Source: Patiria miniata
Lineage: Eukaryota > Echinodermata > Asteroidea > Valvatida > Asterinidae
Assembly (NCBI RefSeq): GCF_015706575.1
Contig: NW_024037075.1
Span: 13,887,746 to 13,951,745, forward strand
Direction: 5' to 3'
Length of the DNA: 64,000 nucleotides
Positions 40,601 to 51,803 of the stretch are shown piece after piece. Position 1 is the stretch's first letter. Each line of letters opens with the position of its first letter. Both the position numbers and the translations under genes were made by a program. The notes beneath the pieces were generated by a model, which did no database searches, had not been told where the DNA came from, and saw only the letters and a list, made by a program, of their open reading frames with translations.

Positions 40601-43600
40601 AATGATATCTCTTTGTAATGTTGTTGTGGTTCTGAGAAGAACCAGTTGGTTTGAAAGTTTGAACAAAATTATTCCCACATGGTGTTTCCGCAAACCTTTC
40701 ATTCATTAGTATCTCCACCATGCAAAGCCTCAAATCTTACTTAAGAACCAGTTGGTTTAACTCGACGTTTCGAATAGTGTGCTCAGTGTTTGTCATCAGG
40801 AGGTTGATGACAAACAGAGCATACTGTTCAAAAGGTCAAGTTAAAACAACTGTTCTTCTCAGAACCACACAACTCAAAAGAGATATTCACGTGGTGTTAC
40901 CGCAAACCTCCCGTTCATTGAATTGAAAATGGCTGTCAAGTTTGTAGAATAAGCTGTAGTGGTATTACGTGATGGAAATGAGAGATCCACTGTCGGTCCT
41001 CGCATGGACTTACTGCCTACACATGTATCATGAAGTTACAAATAACAAGCTGTGCCAGTCTAATGGACATCTGGTATCCACTAATGCAATGACAGTCATT
41101 TTCTGAGGTGGCACAGCGGTAGCACCAGGCTCGTGCAAGTCGCGCTCAGGTAGTACGCACACACTCAGGGGTCCTTGGACCAATAGGGCTACCAATGCAC
41201 ACGCGTCTCGTCTTTAAGAAAGTGTGCTTCGTGCGCTTGAGCATGGCACCACTAGAAAATGGCTTCTAATCTTGTTCGATGAATTACACTGTAGATGAAA
41301 CATGACTTAAATGAATAGACAAGCCTCGTAAAGCTGCTCCTAGACTGGTGTATTAAAGTCATAAGGGATAGTCAGTCAGTGAGATAAATGACCAGTCTAA
41401 TTCACGAGTGACTGTCAGTTAGTGAGTCTGTGAGGTATAAAAAGGACTTAAGCTGGTCCTGTCTGGGACCGTCAAAAAATCTTGTGCTGTGTTGGGCTGG
41501 AAAATTTGCTGGTGGATTTTTTAAAAATCATCAAGGGGTAAATATATATTTGTTCTGCAGATGCTGTTGGGGCTGATGGAAGCATTAACAGGCATACCCT
41601 TGGTGCCAACGTCTTCCAAGACCGATCCCGTCTGGACCGGCTGAACCAGATCGTCTGGCCGGAGATTGCCAGCATGGCTCGGGAGGAGATGAGGGTCCTG
41701 GGTGATGGAGGATGCCTGGTGTGTGTGCTGGATGCAGCCGTGCTGATGGAAGCGGGGTGGGACGGGTTCTGCCATGAGGTGTGGTCATGCATTATTCATA
41801 AGGATGAGGTGAGTCACGCCTCCCATTGAGAGATCAAAGCTGTGTGGGATGGGTTCTGCCATGAGGTGTGGTCATGCATTATTCATAAGGATGAGGTGAG
41901 TCACGCCTCCCATTGAGAGATCAAAGCTGGGTGGGATGGGTTCTGCCATGAGGTGTGGTCATGCCATAGAGCTATATTAAATTACTAGAGCGCTAGCTTC
42001 GTGTACAAAGTAATGCCTGCTGGGCACATCCATGTTTGTGCACAAACCTATGGAGACCTAGAAATTGTGTACGGCTTTTGTACGGCTATTTGCATATCTG
42101 CGTTTGTATTCCATACCGGTGCGTTATGGAAGCCAATACGCCCAAAACCGAAATGCACGATCAGCAAATGAGCCTGTCATTTTGCTCTACGCGAGTTAGC
42201 GCTCTAGTAATTTAATATAGCTCTATGGGTCATGCATTATTCATAAGGACGAGGTGAGCTACTTTTCCCATTGGGTGATTGAAGCTGGGTGGGATGGATT
42301 ATGGCACGAGGTGTGGTTATGCATTATTCATAAGGATGAGGTGAGTCACGCCTCTCATTGGATGATTGAAGCTGGGTGGGATGGGTTATGGCATGAGGTG
42401 TGGTCATGCATTATTCATAAGGATGAGGTGAGTCACACCCCCAATTAGGAGATTGAAGATGGATGGGCTGGGTTCTGCTATGAGCTGTGGTCATACATAA
42501 TTCACAAGGATGAGGACAGTCACGCCTTCCATTGATGAGTGAAGCTTGGGTGGATTAGCTCCACTATAAGTTGTGGTCATGTATTATTCATAAGGATGAG
42601 ATAGGTCGCACCTCATTCATTATGACAAGACCACGCCCCTTTGAGCATCTTTGCACACAGTGTTATTATTGGACTAGCCCATATTTAGTGCAAAATTTTA
42701 AAAAATGCCCATGAATCATTCACTTCAATGAAACAGTCATGTGCACTTCTCAGTCACTCTGAATTTACACTCCATTCTCATTATGTGATACTCAGCTTCT
42801 CAAAATGTGTAAATTATAACTAGAGTAAGATTTGTTTCTGCATTTTTACTTTGGTGACATGGTCCTTGTAGTTTATTTTTTTTCATCTTCTTTCAATTTT
42901 ATTTTTTTGCCAGGCCTTGAAGCGTATTCTAGACAGGGATCGTCTACCAGAGGAGAAGGCACGACAGCGCATAGAATCCCAGCTCAGTAACCAGGAACGT
43001 GTGGATCATTCTAATGTCGTCTTCTGCACCTTCTGGGAGCCAGAGGTCACTCAGAAACAGGTACACGTTGGGTTTAGCCTTTTTTTGTTGAGTCCTTCCC
43101 CTGAGTTTTTTTCATGTTTTACGAAATCCAATAATTCACGCAAAAGTCAGAGAAGGGAAAATATACTCCCCCCCCCCCCAAAAAAAACAATTAGCCTCCA
43201 CCTTTTTCAAGTGCCGTTTTTAATGTGCGTGAAATAGTCGCCACTACATACATGAACTTTCCTGGGCAATACTTTTCTTCGAACAGGATTTTAAACATAT
43301 CTGAAGATTTTTGTTTCCCAAAACCGCTACAAATGCTATTTTGGAATCCCGCCCTCTCCTGGCTGCCCAAAGTCAGTTTGATCGTTTATTAATTTTAATA
43401 CGTGAACAATGTAGTTGACAAATTATGGCTGTCATACCGTGTTTGTACTACATGTATTAACTTTTCATAACCGTGCAATTGTTTTTTTCTCACATTTTTC
43501 AAACGGATATAGCATTTTGGAAACACTCTCTATCAAAGTATATACACATGTTTAAAAGTACCGCACCTCCCCTAGCTCTTACCACAGCGATTTCATTAAA

Positions 43601-43724
43601 ACATGCTGACATAAGTTGTGCATTGTCTGTCCATTTGATTGTATCTTAGGTGGAGAAGGCTTGGGCTGGGCTTATGGAGAGATTACTATCTCGTGAAGCT
43701 AAACCACAGCAGCCTAAACTATGA
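37314..43724 (+). CDS. Bifunctional coenzyme A synthase (PPAT + dephospho-CoA kinase), PPAT half incomplete
   Basis: COASY makes CoA from 4'-phosphopantetheine in two steps, in the cytosol and at mitochondria. Visible exons: N-terminal region 37,314 to about 37,644; 37,782-37,821; 37,956-38,176; 40,231-40,417; 41,561-41,808; 42,914-43,060; 43,650-43,724. From 37,782 on they join in phase. The kinase half is complete (about 218 aa): P-loop GLTGGIASGKSS, VIDCDKLGHKAY, LDAAVLMEAGW, ERVDHSNVVF. The PPAT half lacks the GGTFDxxHxGH segment, expected between 37,645 and 37,781, and the VSSSxxR segment, expected between 38,177 and 40,230. The N-terminal region also changes frame near 37,630. Start codon not identified. 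Either a damaged copy, a gene with only kinase activity, or a faulty assembly. Confidence 0.88.
37782..37821 (+). CDS. COASY small PPAT exon
   Basis: KITVGVTDISMLQ plus one base, donor GTAAGA. Joined to the next exon it reads SMLQRKTLPELIQP, a good match to the family's VGV.D..LL.KK.LPEL. The acceptor (GATGCTAG) is weak, and the missing HxGH segment should stand directly before it. Confidence 0.6.
37915..37955 (+). promoter_or_regulatory. Splice acceptor region resembling a MITE arm
   Basis: AACACCTGAATATATCCC and CTCATCTGATTGCAG closely match the arm of the hairpin MITE at 1,296-1,327 (AACACCTGTATAAATCC, GTCATCTGATTGG). The acceptor CAG for the next COASY exon lies at the end of this match. 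Confidence 0.5.
37956..38176 (+). CDS. COASY PPAT C-terminal exon
   Basis: RKTLPELIQPMDARIASV, IKPRILQSDSIVPITDPYGP, CIVVSEETKKDGDAV; donor GTATGC after KQEK, phase 0. The SEET motif is typical of the animal PPAT domain. Confidence 0.9.
38318..38685. mobile_element. PIF/Harbinger-like MITE, copy 1
   Basis: 368 bp. TIRs GGCCAAAAAAAAAAGTC and CGGTTTCTGGTATG; 3-bp duplication TAA on both sides. Sister copies at 44,799 and 53,738. Lies in a COASY intron. Confidence 0.85.
38686..40230. other. COASY intron holding no recognisable exon
   Basis: The PPAT segment with VSSSxxR should lie here but was not found in any forward frame; a short CATTTTCGAAGACAAAAC stretch between an acceptor and a donor near 40,067-40,094 is the only, weak, candidate. 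Contains a 25-base C run at 38,947-38,971. The part at 39,690-39,830 is the reverse complement of 13,225-13,350 of the 2,165-bp unit. Confidence 0.5.
40231..40417 (+). CDS. COASY dephospho-CoA kinase exon 1
   Basis: Acceptor CCCCATAG, donor GTGGGT. NKDLPGTPYM, then the P-loop GLTGGIASGKSSVCRR and VIDCDKLGHKAYLPG. Starts in phase 0, so it can splice directly to the exon ending at 38,176. Confidence 0.93.
40565..40926. repeat. Foldback element in COASY intron
   Basis: Inverted arms AATGAATGGGAGGTTTGCGG with TAACACCATGTGAA at 40,567-40,610, and their inverse at 40,875-40,922. The middle holds AAGAACCAGTTGGTTT twice and TCGACGTTTCGAA. Origin unclear. Confidence 0.65.
41561..41808 (+). CDS. COASY dephospho-CoA kinase exon 2
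   Basis: Acceptor TTCTGCAG, donor GTGAGT. DAVGADGSINRHTLGANVF, IVWPEIASMAREEM, VCVLDAAVLMEAGWDGF, HEVWSCIIHKDE. The last 52 bases and the donor seed a downstream tandem repeat. Confidence 0.95.
41757..42610 (+). repeat. 87-bp minisatellite made from an exon end and its 5' splice site
   Basis: From the real exon end onward, units containing GTGGGATGGGTTCTGCCATG, GTGTGGTCATGCATTATTC, ATAAGGATGAG/GTGAGTCACG and an intronic CCCATTG..GATCAAAGCTG recur about every 87 bp, roughly seven times with growing divergence; one unit is interrupted by the MITE at 41,965. Most units keep a GTGAGT-like donor. Confidence 0.92.
41965..42227. mobile_element. 263-bp hAT-like MITE with perfect 8-bp TSD
   Basis: TIRs CATAGAGCTATATTAAATTA continuing to about 31 bp without mismatch; GGTCATGC on both sides (41,957-41,964 and 42,228-42,235). 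It sits in a unit of the exon-derived minisatellite, so the array is older than the insertion. Confidence 0.92.
42914..43060 (+). CDS. COASY dephospho-CoA kinase exon 3
   Basis: Acceptor TTTTTGCCAG, donor GTACAC; phase 0 both ends. ALKRILDRDRLPEEKARQR, LSNQERVDHSNVVFCTFW, EPEVTQKQ. Confidence 0.95.
43650..43724 (+). CDS. COASY last exon
   Basis: Acceptor GTATCTTAG. VEKAWAGLMERLLSREAK, PQQPKL, stop TGA. The VEKAWA motif matches the end of animal COASY. Confidence 0.95.
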   Translation: MEKAWAGLMERLLSREAKPQQPKL

Positions 43725-44398
43725 CGGCGGAAGGCACCAGGAGCTTGATGTAGCTTTGATGTCATCAAAGGTATGACACAATCTACTATGAACGTGAACT
43801 GTGGCTGAAAAGTAGGGTGTGCTATTTTGGGAATCAGTACCCAACTGAAAAAACACGGGTACCCGCGTACCTGTTAAAGAAACCAACCCCAAAATTTAAA
43901 TCTCGGAGGTTGCACAGGATGCGAGACTTATGACAGTTCTGAAGGTCAGTAACCACACAAGTGTGTATTTGCCTGCAATCGGGGACCCCCTGTTGTCCCT
44001 CTTTTGTTTGTACTAACTTTTTAGGACGACCTCCCATATGTTTTGTACCTGAATCTAAATAGGAAACCTCTCGGGAATTGGGGACCCTATCGTCCTCTAT
44101 TGTTCAACGTCCCCTATTGAATGCAGAAACAAACTCGCTGCCACCATCAAACCTTTTGTGCCTGATATTCTAATTAAACCTCTCTGGGATCTCAGACTAT
44201 TATATTTGCATCAATTTACGATTCTACATGATATAACATTTTAAGCAGGTAACCGTCTAGTACTAGTCAACTATTTGTTTGCTAAGTAAATTTGTGCTTT
44301 GTAAATTCTGTTAAACTGGGCCCTGAAGCCATGTTCAGAGCTGCAAAGGCCAGAAATTTCCTTGAGTGCAAAGAACAGTTTGGCTTATTGTAAAAAAA

Positions 44399-44419
44399 AA
44401 TAAAGGAATAACCAATAAA
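44399..44419 (+). promoter_or_regulatory. Candidate COASY polyadenylation signals
   Basis: Two AATAAA hexamers (44,399-44,404 and 44,414-44,419), about 680 bases after the stop and about 100 bases before the duplicated block begins. Confidence 0.5.
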
Positions 44420-44664
44420 AATGTCACTTGGTGTGAGGTTCTCAGCTGAATTTTTTTTATAAGAATTCTAACTTGCTGCACAAAATGTATACTTAGCAGC
44501 ACCACAAAATATTTGACACGGTTTATCTGTGTTGTTGCCTCATATTATATTCCCGTTTTGAATCTTTTACATTTTGCTTTTTGTCATAGAAGTGTTGTTT
44601 ACCAGTGTCTTATGTCATGATAGACAAGACTGTACCAATGTTGTCTTTGATTGTTTGTGTCCAG

Positions 44665-44790
44665 CCCTAAGTGCGCTGTGGTCGTCGTTAAGAAGAGAAT
44701 CAACAATAGATTTTGCTCCTTGAACCAAGGAAATCTCGTCAACCCATCCCCAGGAACGGTGATCGACTCAGTGGTCACCAAACCAGACTT
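44665..44790 (+). pseudogene. PIWI copy B, antepenultimate exon
   Basis: Same limits as copy A; acceptor GTGTCCAG, donor GTAAGT. A MITE follows 8 bases into the intron. Confidence 0.85.
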
Positions 44791-44798
44791 GTAAGTAA

Positions 44799-45165
44799 GG
44801 CCAAAAAAACCCCCCGGTTTCTGGTATGCGCGCGCGTCGCCGTAGCCATGCGCATCTGCAAAATGAAAAAGTGTTGTTTTTTTTTCAATGAAAGATGATG
44901 TCTCAAAACCGCCAAACTCACTGGTTTGACTGGAATCCTGCTGCTGCACAATTTTAACATGTTTTTAGATAGGGTTATGATCGAGAATAAGCTTTATGTG
45001 GCCTCTCTGGACTCCCATGTATTTGCACTAAGTTTAGTCAGGCACCATTTGCAGTCATCAGCCGACATTTAAAGCAAAAAAACACAGGTAAAAAAAAAAG
45101 CCGCGTCACTGCACCACTTTTGGGGCAAGCTCCATACCAGAAACCGGAGACTTTTTTGGATGGCC
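44799..45165. mobile_element. PIF/Harbinger-like MITE, copy 2
   Basis: 367 bp with GGCCAAAAAAACC and TTTTTTGGATGGCC ends and TAA on both sides (44,796-44,798, 45,166-45,168). Copy A has the empty site GTAAGTAAAGAACTC. The insertion begins right after the splice donor of the PIWI exon and leaves it intact. Confidence 0.92.
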
Positions 45166-45168
45166 TAA

Positions 45169-46055
45169 ACAACTCACTGGAAAAAATCAAACAGAAAACA
45201 AATTATTATCCTTGTACACTGTGACTAACCAAAAATAATAATGCTTCGTAAAATCATCAGTTTGTTCTGCAACTATAGACTATGTCACTTGATGCCAACT
45301 TTCAGCAAACTGTTCTCTTAATTCTGCACTGTGTGTATATTTCTTGGAATGTGAATGTTTTCTTTGTTATTTTGAGTCACAAGCACATTTTGCCGCCGAG
45401 TTTCACTTCATTATACAGCAAACGTTCAACACAAAGTAAAAGCACCAACAGGAGATTGATTTTGACGATAATATGACGCATTTTCGATATGATTCCTCAA
45501 TAACCAATATTTTGATATGATAAAAAAAAATTGCTGTCGGCGATATCGATATCAAAATAATATCGAATAATTAAGTATCACTATATTGACAGTGTTTAAA
45601 TAAGATGCTTACATGTACCGGTAAGTGTTTAGGTTGCCTGTAGTGCCTTTCAGTATGACCTCACAAGTGACATGGTCTGTAGGGATATAATAATAATATA
45701 ATAATTGGGGAGGCTTATTATCTTTACTGGCAGCTGAGATGCTGAATTGCGAAGGACTCGGCTACAACCGTGACGTGGTCGAGCCGCTGGCATGTTTCAA
45801 TGTTTTTACTAAAATAAAAACAAATGGACTGACGAAAGTTTTCATTACCAGTTTTGATGGATTTGGTAATTTTTCATGTCAAAGACAAAATACTTTTGTT
45901 GCACTGCAGTTATATGCTGGCTGATTCATTTGTAGAACAAATTTTGGAGTGTTGAAGAGCTGGGAATCAGAAACTTTAAATTCTAAACCAGTATAATTTA
46001 TTTTGACTTAACATGTATGTAACACTCCGGTCTCCATTTTGTGTCCACACTGCAG
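45169..46055. other. PIWI copy B intron, unannotated part
   Basis: Diverged from copy A after about 45,260. Contains a short ATATCGATATC-type AT repeat near 45,540. No gene. Confidence 0.5.
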
Positions 46056-46203
46056 GTACGACTTCTTCCTTGTCAGTCAGTCTGTACGCCAGGGCACGGT
46101 CACTCCAACCAGTTACAATGTGATCTGGGACAAGTCGGGTCTGGCACCAGACAGCATGCAAAGCCTGACCTACAAGCTCACCCATCTGTACTTCAATTGG
46201 CCG
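46056..46203 (+). pseudogene. PIWI copy B, penultimate exon
   Basis: Acceptor CTGCAG, donor GTAAGG; same length and phase as copy A. Confidence 0.88.
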
Positions 46204-46424
46204 GTAAGGAGCGGGGCAAGTTATGAACGGCATTCCAAAGCACTGTGACTATCCTATATAAAAAGGGGGGCTAATCGTCCTTACTTGCAGCATGAGCTGA
46301 ATTGCAAAGGACGTAGCTACAATGTGGTCTTGCCAAAGGCATGTAAAGGTGCCTTAGGCTGCCGCCGTATGACCCATGTCTTACCAGGTACAGCCAGAGA
46401 TCCAAAGTGTCAATTTTTGCAGAG

Positions 46425-46565
46425 GGAGGGAAACCGAAGAGCCCGAAGAAAAACCCTCGTGGAAGAAAAGAGAATCAATGAACAATTGTACTCGCATAAT
46501 GACCCGAGCTGGGAATCGAACCCGGGCTACAGTGGTGAAAGTTGAGTGCTTTACACACTTGCCAG
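46425..46565 (-). mobile_element. SINE-like repeat in PIWI copy B intron
   Basis: GAGCTGGGAATCGAACCCGG is an inverted B box; the GAAGAAAAACCCTCG body precedes it. Absent from the aligned copy A position. Confidence 0.55.
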
Positions 46566-46719
46566 CCATGCCACCCAATAATAACCCAAAGCAGTCTTGG
46601 CAAAATTTGGCAGGAGTCAAATGTGTTCAATTTTTGCAAATTTCACAGCAACTTATTTGCCATAGAGGTGATCAGTTTACTTTGACGTGGCACTTGCACA
46701 GATATCCCATGTCTCTTGC

Positions 46720-47016
<297 letters not shown>

Positions 47017-47169
47017 GCAGTAAGACCAGGGGTAATATGCAAACAAATGCTTATATATCTTTAATACCAACGTTGGCAGCGTTTGCACAAGTGGGACTGA
47101 CTGTTTTCATCGGCGAATGTTAACAGCAAAGGCAAATATTCTTCCTGTGTCGTATTATCCAAAATTAAA

Positions 47170-50100
47170 CTTTCATGCTGTAACGCTAAAGCTCCATGTT
47201 GGAGATATCATCACTGTTTTGCTCACACAAAAAATTGGAAATTAGCATAAAGAAAGTGACTGGAAGGATTCAAAATAATGTAAATGGGGCACAAAACAGC
47301 AATTAATGATTACTCCTCTTTCAGTTTGTCATCTGGTTAAAAAAACATGAAAACTACTTCATGATGAGGGTTTTGAGGTCACAAGAAGTTAGGTCATTCC
47401 ATGGGTCGGATGGTCACCATCTCAGATTTTATTTTTAATATTCTTCCATAAGATCCAATTGTTTGTTATTCCATAAGACCAATTGTTGTGATCTTCCATA
47501 AGATCTAAATGTTGCGATCTTTCGTAAGATTCAATTGTTGCGATCTTCCATAAGATCCAATTGTTGCAATATTCCAATTGTTGCAAGTTCAAAAGAAAAG
47601 TTAATTAAGAATTTTTTGTTGTAGAATTGTGAACTTGCACAAAATGTAGGCTTGTAGATATTATGCGAAATTTTTAAACCTGATTTACCTTAAGTTGCAC
47701 AAGTTTAAAAAACAACACAATTTTCTGAGGTTTCTACAAGTCTTTTTAAAGTGTATAGCAGTTACAATGTAGAAAATCCATCATGTGTTTTGTAATTTGA
47801 CTGAAGCATGACAGCAGTGTTTTATTCATCTTACATCCTGCCAAAATGTACTGGTCTGTAACATGTTTCAAATCTTGTCATAGGTTTCTCCGTAAACTCT
47901 TTTCACAGCCTTGCATCCAGTCTGCTAATATTGTCCTTGTTTTTCAAGTTGGACACTAGTCTAGACTTAAAATGTTAAAAATTGGTTCATGCTTCCAAAT
48001 CACTTGGAATACTTGATAAGATCATGAGAGGAAACTTCTGGTTTTCTAATTTGAATTGAGACCTTTAATTCGAGATGATTAAAAAATACTTATGATCTCA
48101 TCTTTACCTTTATTTTAAACAAAATGGCGAATTTGCCTAAATGTGAATGCTACACTCAAGATTTTGTTTTCTTAACCAGTAATTATTAATGATGATGTGA
48201 TGCTGTGGACTTAAAAATAATAATGAATGGACCTTGAACGTGCTTTCATTTCGTTTTATTAATTATTAACTATACAATGTCTTCTTAATTTATTGTATCT
48301 AATTAATTAGTTACTTCTTTTTGCTTTATTTGATTGCATAGTTGTTTTAATTTGCAAAACTTTGGTTTGTTTTCTGGTTCTAGTTATTTACATTGTAATC
48401 CCGAGTATTTATGTTTTAGTGTTTTCCCTTTTAATTTCACTTTGTAACTTCATGTAGCTTGGGGGAATAAATAATAACAATAATGATTGTGTCTGGATCC
48501 GTTCTGTGTTGAGGCTTGTGCCTCTGAAGTATTAAGAAATGGAAGTATAGTCACAGAAAGTATATAATTTATTGAAGACTTATTGTTAGAGTTCTGCACA
48601 GTCCCAAGCAAATCAAGGGGAGACCTATAGGCCTACTCGGCACTGAGAGGGAAAATACTTTTTGCAAAGGAACTCACCTTATTTGTGTAAGGGAGTCCTC
48701 ATTACGTAAAAAAAGACGCCAGAAGGGAAAGAGTGTTGCAACCTGACCCCACTTCAGCGATTGTGTACAAAGTCTATGGAGAGTCAAGAAAAATAAAGTA
48801 TTGCCTAACAACATTGGAAATGTTTTTTCTCAGTCTCAGATTCATGTCTTATCGTTTTTGCAATGACTGTCCTTCATTGAGTTGATGACGAAAAAAGTGG
48901 CGTCATGTTGCAACATTCTTTCCGTCAAAAGCCCTTAAGGAACAAAGATGCAGGTAATTACTGTGGGAGCTCCAGGAGATTCTAATATATGTTTGGAAAT
49001 GTGTTGGCCTTGAATTGAAAAGGACCGTTTGGGTTTAATCCAATTTATTCAGTAACAAACTGATTCGATGGTAAATTAAGAAAGGCAGCTTCCTGTCTGC
49101 CAGTCTTGGCTGAACTTTGTTGCTCCTTGCTCGCAGGAACTCTGTTTCCCTCATCACTGTGTGTCAGCTTCACGGTGATTATACCTCGGCCGCCAATCCT
49201 TGGAGCAAAACGAGATGCATGTTTCTCCCCTGTTTTTTTTTTTTTTTTTGAGGGGGGAGGAGGGGAGGGGTGGGGTCCTTTTACATTGTTTTAGAGGCAA
49301 GTAGCATCATTTTGCATTCATCCCAAAAGCAACCTACCAAATTATTATCGAAAAGCTGACTGGATTCAAGATCGTACATAGTCTGGTTAAACACCCCCAA
49401 AGAAATCAAGAAATAGGTGATTGTCAACGATCTGTCAATCGACTGATTTTTAGAATGAAAAGTTCTGCAATCGAAATCGCCGGGCGTCTTTCGCGAACAA
49501 AAAGTTGGGCATGTTTTTTTCCAACTGTTTTCTCCAAAAGTGTAGGCTTGATATTCAACGGTTTATGTTTTGAACCTTTTTCTGATTTGATAAACGAACA
49601 AATTAAGGAATGAAACACAAACGATTCTACGATCCTGTATGCCTATTTAATTTTAAGAAAATGTTGGAGAACATTAATTTTCAAAACATTTTCTAAAAAT
49701 GAAGAAATCATACCGGTATTAAAGTTCCGGAATAGTGCTTGTTTAATAAAGTGCAATTTGGTTTCGGACGAATTTGCACAAATCTCCATTTCAAATTGTG
49801 ATAAAATGTCTTGTTTTCCCTGCGCTCTATTTTCGTGTTTGCTTTATGACGGTGAGAGTATATGGATACATTTAAAAAGTTTTTTAAATTTTGAACCCCC
49901 GATTTATTGCTGGATGCTGAAAAGGCAAAACAAATATCCCGCAAAATTTTTCGTAATAAGAAAACAGTCCCCAAACGCAAGGATTCTAGCACTGTCCAAT
50001 CAGAAACATCGTCTTTCACTGCTTGGACTACTTGCATTTGACTTTAACCAAAGAAACTTTCACGAGCTTGTTTACCTCCAATTAACGCAATCATAGTAAA

Positions 50101-51176
50101 AGTTCGTCATCAGCTGTGGGACTCTAGTGTACCTCCAAAGATTAACACTTTTAACGTGTTATTGTTTGATGAACTGTCGCTCCCTTTTAATACCGTCATC
50201 CCGTCGAGCCGCCCCCCATTATTGTTGGTTGAGGTGTACTATTATTAATACAATTATGGCTTATTGCATTTAAATGAGGTTAGTCTATTTGTTTAGCAAT
50301 TGTTAATGATTTTGTTTTGTTTATGTTTGGCTCAGTGTTAAGACAATACGAATTAAATGTGCCGTCTTCTGCCTTTCTGTTTTCTGAAACCTGAAAATAT
50401 ATTTCACATTTCTCCATTTTCTTGAAAACCTCCAAAAAAAACTTGGGGGGGGGGGTAGGCCTTCTCCAGAAAACCCAAACCTCCACGAGAGATGAGAGTA
50501 GTATTGATTTGAGTGTTGGCATGCAAAGGGGGAAGTTTTTCAATTTTGTTCTTAAATTCCAGTCTCTCGTAGTTCGGGGATGAATAAATTGGCGTACTAG
50601 CTGGTTTTTATTGTGTGCTGAACTGGTGGATTTGCCGCAATGTCGATGTCACAAGTTGATGGCAATAATTGCCTTATAATTGACATCACCCCCGGCCCGA
50701 CGCAAATTTCATCTTGTTTGGATCTGATTTTTTGCTGCTCTGACAACAGAAATGCGGATGTCCATGCACTTTTGATCTGCTAGCCATTGAAGAAAACCAC
50801 AATCTGCATTTCTGGTAGCAGAAAAACAAACAGCTAAACAAATTGAACCTTAAACTTTGAAACTGCTGTCTACTAATTTGCTATTTTGACAGCAGAACAG
50901 CACATTATGTTTGCGGCTCAGTTTTTTTGCGCCCTCTTGCGCCAATGGTAAAAAAAAAAATACATACATGTATGTGTGTACATAACGTGTGCTCAGCTCA
51001 ATATGCTTGAACTTGAAGTACCCTGATAAACTTGATTGGACTTTGGAGGTAGGAAAACTGGTCATATTCCCGTGAGTATTTCTTGAAGAATAACTATTGA
51101 ATGAAACTCGAATTTTAGTAAAGTCTGCCTGAACTGACGAATAATCGATCTCTCTACCGATTCTCTTGTAAAAAGT
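47170..51176. other. Non-coding DNA of copy B
   Basis: Collinear with 6,882-11,880 of copy A but without the SINE at 8,222 and the MITE at 8,653. Includes the degenerate CTTCCATAAGATCC tandem run (47,437-47,583). No gene recognised. Confidence 0.6.
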
Positions 51177-51706
51177 TAGCCCCATAAAGGTGGCCTATTT
51201 ACTGGACTGCCTCCGTAAACATAGGCCACACATCCACATGTACAAAAAACGTGTCGACTTTGCCAAATTTTGATTTTCACATTTAGGCTTACTTTTTACA
51301 TTTTTTTTTGCTTTAGAAGCATTCTCACCCTCTATATAGGCTAATCAGAAAGTGCTGCCTTTTTCAGATGTTTAATTTTTGTGAAATTTCATGTTGAAAT
51401 TTTGATACGCAAAACGTGTGCAAATGTATCTGTCCATTTTTCGTGAAATTTCCAGATACATTTGCACACGTTTTGCGTATCAAAATTTCAACATGAAATT
51501 TCACAAAAATTAAACATCTGAAAAAGGCAGCACTTTCTGATTAGCCTATATAGAGGGTGAGAATGCTTCTAAAGCAAAAAAAATCTAAAAGTAAGCCTAA
51601 ATGTGAAAATCAAAATTTGGCAAAGTCGACACGTTTTTTGTACATGTGGATGTGTGGCCTATGTTTACGGAGGCAGTCCAGTAAATAGGCCACATTTATG
51701 GGGCTA
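51177..51706. mobile_element. TAGCCCC foldback element (MULE-like) with 9-bp TSD
   Basis: 530 bp, arms over 200 bp, ends TAGCCCCATAAAGGTGGCC and inverse. Flanked by GTAAAAAGT at 51,168-51,176 and 51,707-51,715. Same family as the copies in the 2,165-bp units. Confidence 0.93.
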
Positions 51707-51803
51707 GTAAAAAGTTAGACTGAGCATGCTGTTGGACCCGTGTTGTTTTTTATGTTTAACTTGTCGTTAGTCTAGCCCAGGTTGGACGAAGTCTCATCAT
51801 GGG

